Assembly: GCF_014205335.1 (NCBI RefSeq)
Contig: NZ_JACHNH010000001.1
Location: 6,256,501-6,320,500 of the forward strand
Direction of reading: 5' to 3'
Source: Amorphoplanes digitatis
Lineage (GTDB): Bacteria; Actinomycetota; Actinomycetes; Mycobacteriales; Micromonosporaceae
Length of the DNA stretch: 64,000 nucleotides
In this document: in pieces, positions 35,219-43,252 of the stretch
How the letters are laid out: every line of letters begins with the position of its first letter
Position numbering within the stretch: the stretch's first letter is position 1
Position numbers and translations under genes: made by a program
The notes under the pieces: model-generated
What the model saw: the letters and a program-made list of their open reading frames with translations, nothing else
What the model was told of the DNA's origin: nothing
The model's database searches: none

Positions 35219-35881
35219 TCATGGGCGGCGGGCGGTGGACTGCGCTGTGAGGAGGGTGGTGAGCTCGGCGGCGCCGTCGCCGGAGAGCTGCGGTAGGGCG
35301 GCGAGGCGGCCGCAGCAGGCGAGGAGCAGGGCGGCCATGGGGCCTTGGACGGTGGGGCCGTCGCCGGTCGACCACGAGGTGTCGGTGGCGGTGAGCCGGA
35401 ACCCGGCCATCGCCTTCACCGAGGGCAGCGGCGGCGGCCACCGCATCGACAGCGCCCGGCCGGCGGCGACCGCGGCGGCGTCGGCCGGCATGTCGAGGCT
35501 GCGGCCGAGCGGGATGGCGATGTCCTGGCTGTGCACGAGGATGTCGCAGAGGGTTTCCAGGTGGGTGACACCGAAGATGTGCCGCCGTGAGCCGATGGTG
35601 GCGCGGATCTCGGCGATGGTCTGCTCGGTGGTCAGGGCGGTGGCGCGTAACCGGGCGGCGTGCGCGGTGGTGCGGTCGATGCTGCCCCGCCACTTGAGCA
35701 TCTGGGCGAGGACGGCGGCGGGGCCGAGTTGCTGAAGTGTCAGGTGGGCGGCGACGTCGCGGACGGTCCAGCCGGCGCAGAGTGACGGCTGCCGCCACTG
35801 GTCGTCGCCGAGATCGGCGAGAAGGTCGCACAGGTTGGCCCGTTGGGTGTCGATGGCCTGCCAAACCTGGTCGGGAGTCAT
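35219..35881 (-). CDS. Maleylpyruvate isomerase-like (MDMPI/DinB-type) protein
   Basis: A 220-residue protein of the mycothiol-dependent maleylpyruvate isomerase N-terminal group: QPSLCAGWTVRDVAAHLTLQQLGP is the family opening, with the metal-ligand histidine region in AAHLT. Members use mycothiol as cofactor for isomerisations or are DinB-like proteins of unknown substrate. Its start overlaps the TetR gene's stop by four bases (ATGA), so the two are one operon and the regulator probably controls it. The C-terminal half (about 120-220) is less conserved. Actinobacteria are the only common producers of mycothiol. Confidence 0.85.
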   Translation of the reverse strand: MTPDQVWQAIDTQRANLCDLLADLGDDQWRQPSLCAGWTVRDVAAHLTLQQLGPAAVLAQMLKWRGSIDRTTAHAARLRATALTTEQTIAEIRATIGSRRHIFGVTHLETLCDILVHSQDIAIPLGRSLDMPADAAAVAAGRALSMRWPPPLPSVKAMAGFRLTATDTSWSTGDGPTVQGPMAALLLACCGRLAALPQLSGDGAAELTTLLTAQSTARRP

Positions 35882-36456
35882 GACGGTACCTCCGTGGACT
35901 GTGAACGGATCACGGTGGTGACGAGCGTGGTGATCTGGTCGGTCGGGTCGAAGGTCGGATCAGGGATGGCCAGGTCGTGCAGGACGATGCCGGTGTAGTG
36001 GTTCATGATGATCGGCGCGTCGCGCTCGGGGTCGGTCGAACCGGCGACGCGTAGCCAGGTCATGAACCAGGCGTTGACCCGGGCTCCGCCGGCGAGCAGG
36101 TGTGCACGCATGGCCGGGCGGATGCCGGCCTCGACCAGGATCGCGTACCGGGCCAGGGTCAGCGTGCGCTGCGGGCCGGTCGCGGTCTTGGCGGCGGCGA
36201 CGAGCACCTCGGCCAGCTCGTGCGGCGTCGTTGGATACATCCGCATCGCCAGCTCCTCCCACAGTGCCCGCTCGCGGGTGACGAACCGGTCCATCACCGC
36301 GTCGAGCAGCGCGTCGCGGGTGCGGAAGTGGTTGGAGGCCGAGCCGGCCGGCAGCCCGGCTTGGGCGTCGACGGCGCGGTGAGTGAGCGCGTGGATGCCG
36401 CGATCGCCGAGCACGGTGATCGCGGCGTCGAGGAGCTGCTCACGTCGGGTCGCCAT
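35878..36456 (-). CDS. TetR-family transcriptional repressor
   Basis: A 192-residue repressor. The N-terminal HTH (about residues 4-50) is REQLLDAAITVLGDRGIHALTHRAV, with the recognition part AGLPAGSASNHFRTRDALLDAV. The C-terminal ligand/dimerisation domain is typical of the family and holds a Trp/Tyr-rich segment. It is translationally coupled to the MDMPI-like gene. Two palindromic sites just upstream (36464-36479 and 36507-36520) are good self-regulatory operators. Confidence 0.92.
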   Translation of the reverse strand: MATRREQLLDAAITVLGDRGIHALTHRAVDAQAGLPAGSASNHFRTRDALLDAVMDRFVTRERALWEELAMRMYPTTPHELAEVLVAAAKTATGPQRTLTLARYAILVEAGIRPAMRAHLLAGGARVNAWFMTWLRVAGSTDPERDAPIIMNHYTGIVLHDLAIPDPTFDPTDQITTLVTTVIRSQSTEVPS

Positions 36457-36463
36457 GCTCGCA

Positions 36464-36520
36464 CACTACGCTAGCAGTGGCCTCGACTTCAATAGTCGTA
36501 CTGGTGACTACGATCGTAGT
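36464..36520. promoter_or_regulatory. Paired palindromic operators in front of the TetR gene
   Basis: Two sites occur in the divergent gap: CACTACGCTAGCAGTG (36464-36479, one mismatched pair) and the perfect 14-base ACTACGATCGTAGT (36507-36520). Both share the ACTACG start and AGT end, so they probably bind the same dimer. The first lies 8 bases upstream of the TetR ATG. Confidence 0.6.
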
Positions 36521-36530
36521 AATTGGCGTC

Positions 36531-36705
36531 ATGGAGGCCTATCGCGCGGATGTCGCGTTCGACGGCGAGCGGGTGCTGGCGGGGGGCGCCATGGTGCTGG
36601 TCCGGGATGGCGTCATCGCCGGCGTGGAACCGGCCGCGGTGGCGGTTCCGAGCGGCCGCCCGGTGACCTGCCTGCCCGGCACCGCGCTGTGCGGGCGCCG
36701 CAGGT
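36531..36705 (+). pseudogene. Truncated amidohydrolase N-terminal fragment
   Basis: A plus-strand frame starts at ATG 36531, MEAYRADVAFDGERVLAGG then VLVRDGVIAGVEPA, the N-terminal beta-sandwich of an amidohydrolase (the region before the HxH metal motif). The metal-binding core is absent: homology ends near residue 55 at LPGTALCG, and the remainder of the frame is shadow of the serine protease on the other strand. It lies divergent to TetR with its operators between, so an amidohydrolase was probably once the TetR-controlled partner. Confidence 0.55.
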
Positions 36706-36746
36706 ACCGGACCCGTAGCGCCCGCTCGGCGAGAGCTTGCGAGCCG

Positions 36747-37985
36747 TCAGCCGTTGTTGTCGATCAGACTGGCGATCTCGTTGTAGATGAGATGTGCCTT
36801 TGCGCCCTGGTTGGACGGGCAGCCGCCAAGATGATGCAGCGCGACCACGCGGTGGCTGCTGTTCAGCACCGGCGAGCCCGAGTTGCCACCTGACGTGTCG
36901 CAGCTGTAGCTGATGTTATACGTGTTGTAGTTCGCGTTCTTCACGGCGCAGGTCGGGCCGTTCTGGGCGTCCTCGTAGATCGCCACTCGCTTCGCGGTGC
37001 CGTCGCCGTGTCCGGGAATGTAGATGCGCGTGCCAGTGCTGGTGGCGGCCGTCGCCAGGTACAGCGTGCCGAACTTCTGGATGTTGGCGAAGTTGTTCAC
37101 CGAGTACAGGGTGTAGTCCAGCTGATTGGAGCTACCGCTGCTCACCCGGTAGAGGGTGGCGCCGCTGACTTTGGTGCCCGCCCCGGGATTCGCGCCTCCA
37201 CAGGTGGCGCACTGATAGTCGAACTGCATCTCGCTGCCGCTGACCGCAGCCTGCGTCGAGAAGCAGTGCTTGTTCGTCAGCATCCGGTTGGTGTTGCCGA
37301 CTCGCCAGGTGGTGCACAGTCCACCACCGCTGATCAGCAGCCGCGCCACGGCCCCGGCGCGGGCGTACTCGGCTGGGTGACTGCTCTGGTAGCAGACCAC
37401 GTCGCGGCGAGCATCGGTGCTGCAGACGGACATGAGCGAGACGTTGTACTGGGTGATCTCCGCTTGGTCGTAGCCCCGCCAGAAACGGTCAATGGTCACG
37501 GCACTCGCGTTGCGAGCGCGGCTGCTGTGCAGGGTCACCACCGCGGTGTCACCCTCCACCGACATCGCCCAGAAGCCCGGCTGCCCGTCGGTGGTGAAGT
37601 CAGAGCTGGTGGCCCGGTCAAGGTTTCGGGCGTACCGGTAGCTCTCACGGCCATCAGGGCTCGACACGGTGACAAAGTCGCCGGGGGCCAGTCGGAGCGC
37701 ACTGACGTGGACCTTGATGTACGTCGCGCCGGGGTGCCGAATGATCTGTGTGCGGTTGCCGCCGTGGTCGGACAGCGAGGCGCTGAGGGTGCGAAGTTCG
37801 CCGACGGTGGTGACACCCTCCACCGAGAACTGGTCCGGTTCGGGCGCGCGCACCGAGTCCGGCGCGAGCGGTCGGGCCGATTGCACGTCGGCCTGAGCGG
37901 GCGCCGTCGATAGCAGTCCCAGTCCAAGCGCACAGGCCCCGACCAGGACCATCGCCGTCCGAAGCGAGCGCAAAGCATGTGCCAT
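36747..37985 (-). CDS. Secreted trypsin/lysyl-endopeptidase-like serine protease
   Basis: A 412-residue exported protein with a signal peptide ending near residue 32 (APAQAD). Residues 50-180 are a beta-rich pro-region or accessory domain. The catalytic domain (about 182-412) has the triad H240 (LTNKHCF), D290 (NQLDYTLY) and S369 (GGNSGSP), and several cysteines placed for disulphides. It should cleave proteins outside the cell; specificity is not clear. The ATG has no strong ribosome-binding site within 10 bases. A C-terminal tail ending LIDNNG indicates no missing domain. It stands alone; no terminator is evident downstream. Confidence 0.9.
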   Translation of the reverse strand: MAHALRSLRTAMVLVGACALGLGLLSTAPAQADVQSARPLAPDSVRAPEPDQFSVEGVTTVGELRTLSASLSDHGGNRTQIIRHPGATYIKVHVSALRLAPGDFVTVSSPDGRESYRYARNLDRATSSDFTTDGQPGFWAMSVEGDTAVVTLHSSRARNASAVTIDRFWRGYDQAEITQYNVSLMSVCSTDARRDVVCYQSSHPAEYARAGAVARLLISGGGLCTTWRVGNTNRMLTNKHCFSTQAAVSGSEMQFDYQCATCGGANPGAGTKVSGATLYRVSSGSSNQLDYTLYSVNNFANIQKFGTLYLATAATSTGTRIYIPGHGDGTAKRVAIYEDAQNGPTCAVKNANYNTYNISYSCDTSGGNSGSPVLNSSHRVVALHHLGGCPSNQGAKAHLIYNEIASLIDNNG

Positions 37986-38381
37986 GGTTGTTCCTCCCCA
38001 GCAGTAGCACCGGTCGGTGTTTCCGCCTGTCGGAGTCCGACCAAGTTAGCGCCACGCTACGAGCAATACATAGACGCTGGTAGATATCGATCGGCTCATA
38101 CGACACCGCGCGGTACGGCTGTAGACACCCTCCGCCGAGACCGAACAGGCGGCTATGAAAGTGCTCGGCCATAGCTATCGGACCGAGCCTGCGCGACATC
38201 CCCGTGGCTGACGGCTCGGGAGGTCCGACGATCTACGGACGCGGCCGTACTTCGAGGGGATGACTTGCGAGAGGGCAAGGCGGCGGAGTCATACCCCTTC
38301 CCGATCGGGGTGTCGCCCGGATCGGGAAGCGTCCGGTGCGGCTTGGAGGCCGCCATCGTCGCGGGTACGGCGGCGACTTCA
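37986..38381. other. Intergenic region upstream of the serine protease
   Basis: About 400 bases. The AT-richer stretch near 38040-38100 may carry the protease promoter. Overlapping short frames exist on both strands but none has a ribosome-binding site and family match. I see no repeat or RNA motif. Confidence 0.4.
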
Positions 38382-38630
38382 TCACCGACGGCACAATGAG
38401 CGGCAACGAGCCCGCGAGCGAGCCGCCGCGGCGACGAGCTCTCGGGCGGTGCCCGCGGTGTGCTCGGTCCACCACTCGGCGAACATGCCGCGGTGGCACC
38501 ACACTCCAGTCTCGAGCTTCTCGAGGCAGAGCGGGACCAGCCGGCGGTCCGGCACGTCGGCGATGAACCGGCGGCCATACCCGCCACCCGGCCGCGGCCG
38601 CCGTCGACAGGCGAATGTGAAGTGGGTCAC
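38382..38630 (-). CDS. Small hypothetical protein
   Basis: An 82-residue frame from GTG 38630 with GGA nine bases upstream. The middle segment (CLEKLETGVWCHRGMFAEWW) has conserved-looking Cys, His and Trp residues and resembles short CHR..FA.WW proteins seen in other actinobacteria, but I cannot name the family. The basic C-terminal tail could be a shortened end. It is divergent from the membrane protein at 38726. Confidence 0.35.
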   Translation of the reverse strand: MTHFTFACRRRPRPGGGYGRRFIADVPDRRLVPLCLEKLETGVWCHRGMFAEWWTEHTAGTARELVAAAARSRARCRSLCRR

Positions 38631-38725
38631 ACCAAGATCCGTTTGGGGTGGTGTGGCGGTTTGGTGCGATTCCCGCTTCGCCCTCTCGGCGCTACGGTGT
38701 GCCGTCCAAACGGGGAAGGAAAACC

Positions 38726-39058
38726 ATGAACCTGCTTTTCACGATCGCCAAGAACCGGTGGGCCGCGCTGATCGTCGGCCTCGTACTGCTTCCGCTCGGT
38801 CTGTACAACGCGACCTCGACCGGCACGGTCACCTGCGGTAGCCAGGTGATGAGCCAGGGCGACACCTGCGAGACGAGCCGGCGGGGCTCCACGACGGCGC
38901 GCTCCTACGACGAGCAGAAGAAGAGCGACACCACCGGCGGCTACATCCTCGCCGGGGTCGGCGGCGTGCTGGTGCTCGTCGGCGCGACTCAGCTCGTGCT
39001 GCGTGCCCGCCGCCGCTCCGAGGAGGCCACCGAGGCCGCGCCGGCCGCCACCGTCTGA
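38726..39058 (+). CDS. Small two-helix membrane protein
   Basis: A 110-residue protein; ATG 38726 has AAGGA seven bases upstream. Hydrophobic helices occupy about residues 12-30 (AALIVGLVLLPLGLY) and 72-93 (GYILAGVGGVLVLVGATQLVL). Between them lies a Cys- and Ser/Thr-rich loop with two cysteines (TCGSQVMSQGDTCE) that can form a disulphide on the outside. The C-terminal tail is short and basic. No named family. It is followed by a hairpin terminator, so it is a single-gene unit. Confidence 0.75.
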   Translation: MNLLFTIAKNRWAALIVGLVLLPLGLYNATSTGTVTCGSQVMSQGDTCETSRRGSTTARSYDEQKKSDTTGGYILAGVGGVLVLVGATQLVLRARRRSEEATEAAPAATV

Positions 39059-39064
39059 TTGCGA

Positions 39065-39098
39065 CCCCCGGGTAGGCAACCGGCGCCCTACCCGGGGG
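39065..39098 (+). terminator. Terminator of the small membrane protein gene
   Basis: Perfect 12-base stem (CCCCCGGGTAGG with its complement) and a 10-base loop, six bases past the stop codon. Confidence 0.75.
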
Positions 39099-39139
39099 AT
39101 CACGCCTCGGCCGCGACGCTCTCTGCGTACGGGGAAATC

Positions 39140-39325
39140 ATGAACGTGATGAGGTTGGCCGCCGCTGTCGGCGTCGGTGCGCTGGTGCTCGCGGGGGTGC
39201 GGCGGCAAGGCCGCCGGGACGCCGAAGGCTGCCGTAACCCCGTCGTGAGTAAGCCGGCCGACAACGGCATCGCGGCGCTGCCCGCGGCCAAGGACATCAT
39301 CGACCTGTCCGGCAAGAAGGCCTGA
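39140..39325 (+). pseudogene. Frameshifted small lipoprotein
   Basis: The frame starting at ATG 39140 has a signal peptide (AAAVGVGALVLAG) but reads VRRQGRRD where a lipobox would be. One base over, the same DNA reads CGGKAAGTPKAAVTPS directly after LAG, a typical lipobox and linker, before hitting a stop; the first frame then resumes with KPADNGIAALPAAK. Two compensating indels (or errors) explain it. As read, the lipobox Cys is lost. It is 61 codons long and appears cut short relative to a full lipoprotein. Confidence 0.5.
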
Positions 39326-39713
39326 TCGCGTGGAGGTCGCCCGAGGGCGGAATCGATCGCGTCGCGCCGCCGTGTCACGAGCGCACCGGGATAGACGGGC
39401 GGCCACCTCGCTCGGGATGCCCTTCAGCGTCCGGAACGCCCGGGTGAAGAAACCGGCGTCGACGAACCACCGATCGCTGGGCGACCGCCGGGTGAGGCGC
39501 TCCGCGGACTTCACTGATCAACTCTGCCTGGTCGTCAGATCAGGCAACGCAACGGACTCGATGAAGGTAAGGCCGTGGTAGTGGATGCATCCGGCACGCG
39601 CGTTCCGGTCACTCGTGTAGGCCTGCGGGACGGAAATCAAGCGACATCAGCGCCTCGCGTCAGCCCGCTACTGTCGCACTGACCGCACCCGACCGATCGG
39701 AGCATGCGCTGCG
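39326..39713. other. Gene-poor region
   Basis: About 390 bases without a supported gene. On the minus strand near 39400-39500 a short stretch (VDAGFFTRAFRTLKG) recalls the second HTH of AraC regulators but is too short to call. Nothing else is recognised. Confidence 0.4.
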
Positions 39714-39965
39714 ATGAGCGCCATCGAGGATCCCGAATCAAGCCGTGCGCCTGCCGGTCCGGACCGACCAAGCGACGATCTGGAACACTGGCTGTCGGAT
39801 CTGCGCACCGAAGTGTCCGCTGACCTGTCTGGATGGATCAACAAGGATCCCGTCGGCGAGCAGCCGAACGACCAAGCGGTTGAGCACAGCCCGCTTATCC
39901 CTGGCCAACGCGATACGGACGCCTCCAAACCAAGCAGCGGTGGACGGCACCGTGCCTCGGATTAA
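39714..39965 (+). CDS. Small hypothetical protein, possibly truncated
   Basis: An 83-residue acidic frame: MSAIEDPESSRAPAGP, then DDLEHWLSDLRTEVSADLSG. GGAGC lies about 12 bases before the ATG. The WLSDLR element looks like the start of a larger actinobacterial protein, and the remaining tail is polar with no fold. It could be the leftover 5' end of a longer gene. No partner is evident. Confidence 0.35.
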   Translation: MSAIEDPESSRAPAGPDRPSDDLEHWLSDLRTEVSADLSGWINKDPVGEQPNDQAVEHSPLIPGQRDTDASKPSSGGRHRASD

Positions 39966-40125
39966 GCCACCCAGCCGGACCTCTCATCCCGCGGCGGCGT
40001 AGTTGAAGGCGTTGTCCATCTCGATGTCCGGTACGCGCGGTGGACCGGCCGCCAAGTCGCCTCAGCACCTCCGGCCGACAGCGGAGTGACCGCCGTCGAG
40101 TGATGGAGGCCGGTGCGGAGCGCCT

Positions 40126-41562
40126 TCAATCCCGGTGTTGCATCGGGCGCACGTCGGCCGGCGCCCCCGGCAGCCCGCCCGGCGTGGCGCGGTAATCCGG
40201 CACCCCCACGCACGTGAAGATCATTGCGTCCAGCGGCGCTCCGAGAAGTGCCGGGATCTCACTGTCGAGGAAGGTCATTCCGGTCGCGCTCGCACCCATC
40301 GCGTACGCCAGTAGGTGCAACCGCCCCTCGACCAGCCCGGCAGCCAGCTGCGCAGCCCGGTACTCGCGGTCATCCAGGCTCGCCACCTCAGCCGCAGTGA
40401 TCACCACAAAGGCCGCGTCCCTGCTCAACCCCTGCTCCAGGCTCACCCGGTAGAGTTCCTCGCGCTGATTGCCCGCATGAACTGCCGTACCGAGATCAGG
40501 CCACCGGTACACGCCCGGCGTCACGCCGTCCACGTCGTGCACCGCCACGAACTGCGGCAGGTCGATTCCCCGCATTGCCACCCGCAGACCGGTGGTGAGC
40601 ACGTTCTTCGGTACCCCGCGGGTCGGGTCCATCCGCCGTTGCGAGCCGCGGGTGAGCACAACCGCCTCGACCGGCTCGGCCCCTGTTTCCGGCACGTCGC
40701 CCGGGTCGCCCTCGGGCCACGGCGCACCCAGCACGGTCCTGTCACCGGCCCGCTGCGCGGCCGTTGCCAGCGGAAACTCCACCGGATCTGCGTCGACCTC
40801 GCCGCCGACCGCGGGGCCGGTCGGCGTCAACGCGGGCCGCTGCGAGCCCAGTGCGACCACGGCGACCGGCCATTCGTGTACGCCGTCCGCGCCGACCAAC
40901 TCGGTGACCACCCGGTCGGGGAACGTGGTGTACAGCCGTGCCGGGATCCCCGCGGACTGGGCCAGGGCGAGGGTTTGGGCCAGCATCGTGCCTGCGTCCC
41001 AGTAGACGTGCCGGTAGCCGCGCTCGCGATACCGCCAGCCGGTCCGCCAAGGGACGCCGGTGACCACGATCGCCACGCCGCCGCCGCTCGGTGCGGGCGC
41101 CACCTGCACCAGGGCGTGACCGGCAGGGTCGTACCAGTGCACGCCGGCCGGAAGCCCCCGATGATCCTCCGGGATGAGCACGTAGAGCTCGAGCGGGAAG
41201 CGCCCGCCGGCCGAGCCGGCCGCACGGAACAGGTGAGTGATCCCGTTGCTGCGCGTGGAGGTACGCACGATGCCCGCGGACAGGTGCAGCAGCCGGGCGA
41301 GATGCGGCAGGTCGAGGTCGCCGGCGGCAACCTTCGCGGTGCCGGCCAGCACATCGATGGTCGATGCCTCGGTGGACGGCAGGCCACGGGGCAGCTCGAA
41401 GCGCGGCAGTTTCCCGGTGTATCGCTTGTAGAACAGCGGGAATTTGTCGAAGTCGTTGGGTTTCAGTTCGACGACAAGACGCGGGTCGGAGATGACGTCG
41501 TCCCACTCCCGTCCCGGCTCGTAGGAAGTCAGCCTGTGCAGGATCTGGGTCGCGGTCTCCAC
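40126..41562 (-). CDS. SagB-type (nitroreductase-like) dehydrogenase
   Basis: A 478-residue FMN-dependent oxidoreductase of the SagB/ThcOx group. GTG 41562 is the likely start. It contains two nitroreductase-like halves: residues about 60-250 (LHLSAGIVRTSTRSNG, then FPLELYVLIP, YWDAGTMLAQTLALA) and about 270-478 (RRMDPTRGVPKNVL, then LLAYAMGASATGMTF). SagB enzymes oxidise azolines to azoles in thiazole/oxazole-modified microcins. No cyclodehydratase (YcaO), E1-like or precursor gene is visible in the window, so this one is orphaned or has another substrate. It is preceded by a patatin remnant and a repeat protein on the same strand. Confidence 0.85.
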   Translation of the reverse strand: METATQILHRLTSYEPGREWDDVISDPRLVVELKPNDFDKFPLFYKRYTGKLPRFELPRGLPSTEASTIDVLAGTAKVAAGDLDLPHLARLLHLSAGIVRTSTRSNGITHLFRAAGSAGGRFPLELYVLIPEDHRGLPAGVHWYDPAGHALVQVAPAPSGGGVAIVVTGVPWRTGWRYRERGYRHVYWDAGTMLAQTLALAQSAGIPARLYTTFPDRVVTELVGADGVHEWPVAVVALGSQRPALTPTGPAVGGEVDADPVEFPLATAAQRAGDRTVLGAPWPEGDPGDVPETGAEPVEAVVLTRGSQRRMDPTRGVPKNVLTTGLRVAMRGIDLPQFVAVHDVDGVTPGVYRWPDLGTAVHAGNQREELYRVSLEQGLSRDAAFVVITAAEVASLDDREYRAAQLAAGLVEGRLHLLAYAMGASATGMTFLDSEIPALLGAPLDAMIFTCVGVPDYRATPGGLPGAPADVRPMQHRD

Positions 41563-41799
41563 TGAGCCAACTGTAGGTGTGTCACGCGTCAAGCGCCGCG
41601 GATAACGCGATGGAGCGAGCGACGGCGACCCGGCCCCGGCAATTCGCCTTCCGGGCGGTCTCTCGGCATGACCGAACGCACTCACCTCGGCGGAGGATGC
41701 ATCACCGGACACGGCCTCCACCGGACGACCCCTACGGGGTCCTCGCCGAGGCGTACCTAGGCAGCGACAGCGAAGTTCGGGACATAACAGAACGTCGCA

Positions 41800-42138
41800 T
41801 CGCACGCCCGAGGCGATGGCCGTGCGCCGCTCGGACTCCGTCACCGTGCGGGCCTTCAGCGCGGCCCGGCGCAGCCGCGCCCGGCCGCGGGCCCGGCCGC
41901 CGGGCCAGCACGAAGCCGAGCAGCACCCGCGTGCCGATGGCGGCGCTGCGGTTGCCGGCCGCGACGGCCAACTCGTGCTCGTAGAGCTCGCGACGCCGGC
42001 CCCGCCGGTCAGCTGGGCGGCCACGACCGAACCGGCTGAGGTGCCGACGAACAGGTCGGCGAGGCCGTGCAGCAGGCCGATCTCCCAGGCGATGCCGGTG
42101 ACGCCGCCACCGCCCAGCACCAGCGCGCGTTTCTCCAT
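41800..42138 (-). pseudogene. Truncated, frameshifted patatin-like phospholipase
   Basis: The frame begins at ATG 42138 with MEKRALVLGGGGVTGIAW, the oxyanion-hole region, then jumps to LFVGTSAGSVVAAQLTGG with the nucleophile GTSAGS; the usual residues between are missing, so there is a short in-frame deletion. Later, RARLRRAALKARTVTESERR matches another part of the family but in a disrupted context. The Asp of the catalytic dyad and the C-terminal half are absent. An intact protein would be about 280 residues. It lies 17 bases after the end of the proline-rich repeat gene. Confidence 0.55.
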
Positions 42139-42154
42139 GGACGTCTGTCTACAG

Positions 42155-43252
42155 CTACCGGCCGTCCCGCGGGTGCGCCAGCGCCCGGGCTCTGGCGCCC
42201 GGGAGTTCGGGGAGGTCGAGCTCCGGGAGTCCGGAAAAGTCGAGCTCTGGGAGTTCGGGAAGCTCGAGCTCCGGGATTTCGGGAAGCGCGAGCTCCGGGA
42301 GTTCGGGAGGGCCGATTTCTGGGATTTCGGGAAGGTCGAGTTCTGGGAATTCGGGAAGGTCGGGTCTTGGGATTTCGGGAAGGCCGAGTCCTCCTGGGTG
42401 TGCGGGACGATCGGGCCTTGGACGTGCAGGAAGGCCAGGTCCTCCTGGGTGTGCGGGACGATCGGGCCTTGGACGTGCGGGAAGGCCAGGTGCTCCTGGG
42501 TGTCCAGGAACATCGGGCCTCGGGCGTGCAGGAAGGCCGAGTCCTCCTGGGTGTGCGGGACGGTCCGGCCTTGGACGTGCGGGAAGGCCAGGTACTCCTG
42601 GGTGTCCAGGAACGTCGGGCCTCGGGCGTGCAGGAAGGCCGAGTCCTCCTGGGTGTCCAGGAACGTCGGGCCTTGGGAGTTCGGGAAGGCCGAGTCCTCC
42701 TGGGTCTGCGGGACGGCCGGGTCCTGGGAGTCCGGAAAGGCCAGTGCTCGGGGGTCCGGGAAGACCGAGTCCTGGGAGTCCGGAAAAGTCGGTACTCGGG
42801 GGTCCGGGAAAGCCGAGTCCTGGGAGTTCGACAAGGCCGGCGCCCGGGCGGCCGGGAAGGTCGGCCCCCGGCCAGGTGCCGGCCTTCATGGGCGCGGAGC
42901 GGACCGCCGTGATTGGCGCGACGCTGGGACTCGGGCGCGTGTCGGCGGTCGTCGCGGCGTTGGGGCCGGCCGCGGCGCGGGGGCGCGGGGTGGTGGACGG
43001 CGCGGGGCTCGGCGCGGATGCGGCGTCGCCCAGCCCGCCGGCACGCGAGGCGCCGGTGGTATCGCGGGCATCGATCATTCGGTCGGTTACGAGCACACTC
43101 CACCCGAGGGTCGACAACAGCCCGAACGCACCGATCAGGACGATCTGCCTCCGGAGCCGGTTTCGGCGAGAGTCCTCCGACAAGTACACCGCGCTCGGGT
43201 CGTGGTCCGGTGGTGGCGCCTCGGCGGCGGCGTCGTCGTGCACGTTGCGCAT
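42155..43252 (-). CDS. Membrane-anchored proline-rich repeat protein
   Basis: A 365-residue protein from ATG 43252 (AGAGGA nine bases upstream). Residues 1-35 are cytosolic and acidic; a single helix (about 36-56, QIVLIGAFGLLSTLG) anchors it. The outer part (about 60-365) is unusual: first an Ala/Pro/Arg-rich stretch, then a block of about 14-residue units such as LGLPARPRPDRPAHPGG, and at the C-terminus units of PELPEIPELDLPEIPE. The frame is open while the other five frames give only low-complexity sequence. It may be a wall-spanning rod or spacer. No fold or enzyme is seen. The repeat DNA is itself strongly periodic. Confidence 0.7.
   Translation of the reverse strand: MRNVHDDAAAEAPPPDHDPSAVYLSEDSRRNRLRRQIVLIGAFGLLSTLGWSVLVTDRMIDARDTTGASRAGGLGDAASAPSPAPSTTPRPRAAAGPNAATTADTRPSPSVAPITAVRSAPMKAGTWPGADLPGRPGAGLVELPGLGFPGPPSTDFSGLPGLGLPGPPSTGLSGLPGPGRPADPGGLGLPELPRPDVPGHPGGLGLPARPRPDVPGHPGVPGLPARPRPDRPAHPGGLGLPARPRPDVPGHPGAPGLPARPRPDRPAHPGGPGLPARPRPDRPAHPGGLGLPEIPRPDLPEFPELDLPEIPEIGPPELPELALPEIPELELPELPELDFSGLPELDLPELPGARARALAHPRDGR
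42200..42880 (-). repeat. Tandem short-period repeat array in the proline-rich gene
   Basis: Near-identical units of about 60 bases (for example GGCCTTGGACGTGCGGGAAG) repeat between 42400 and 42720, and units of about 27-30 bases (GAGTTCGGGAAG) between 42200 and 42400. The array encodes the extracellular Pro/Glu/Arg segment and is prone to length change by slippage. Confidence 0.8.

Noticed and set aside
39386..39514. Short AraC-like stretch on the minus strand
   Set aside because: Only about 30 residues (GFFTRAFRTLKG) resemble the family; too short to claim a pseudogene.
42200..42880. CRISPR array
   Set aside because: The repeats are adjacent and lack unique spacers; they encode in-frame Pro/Glu repeats.
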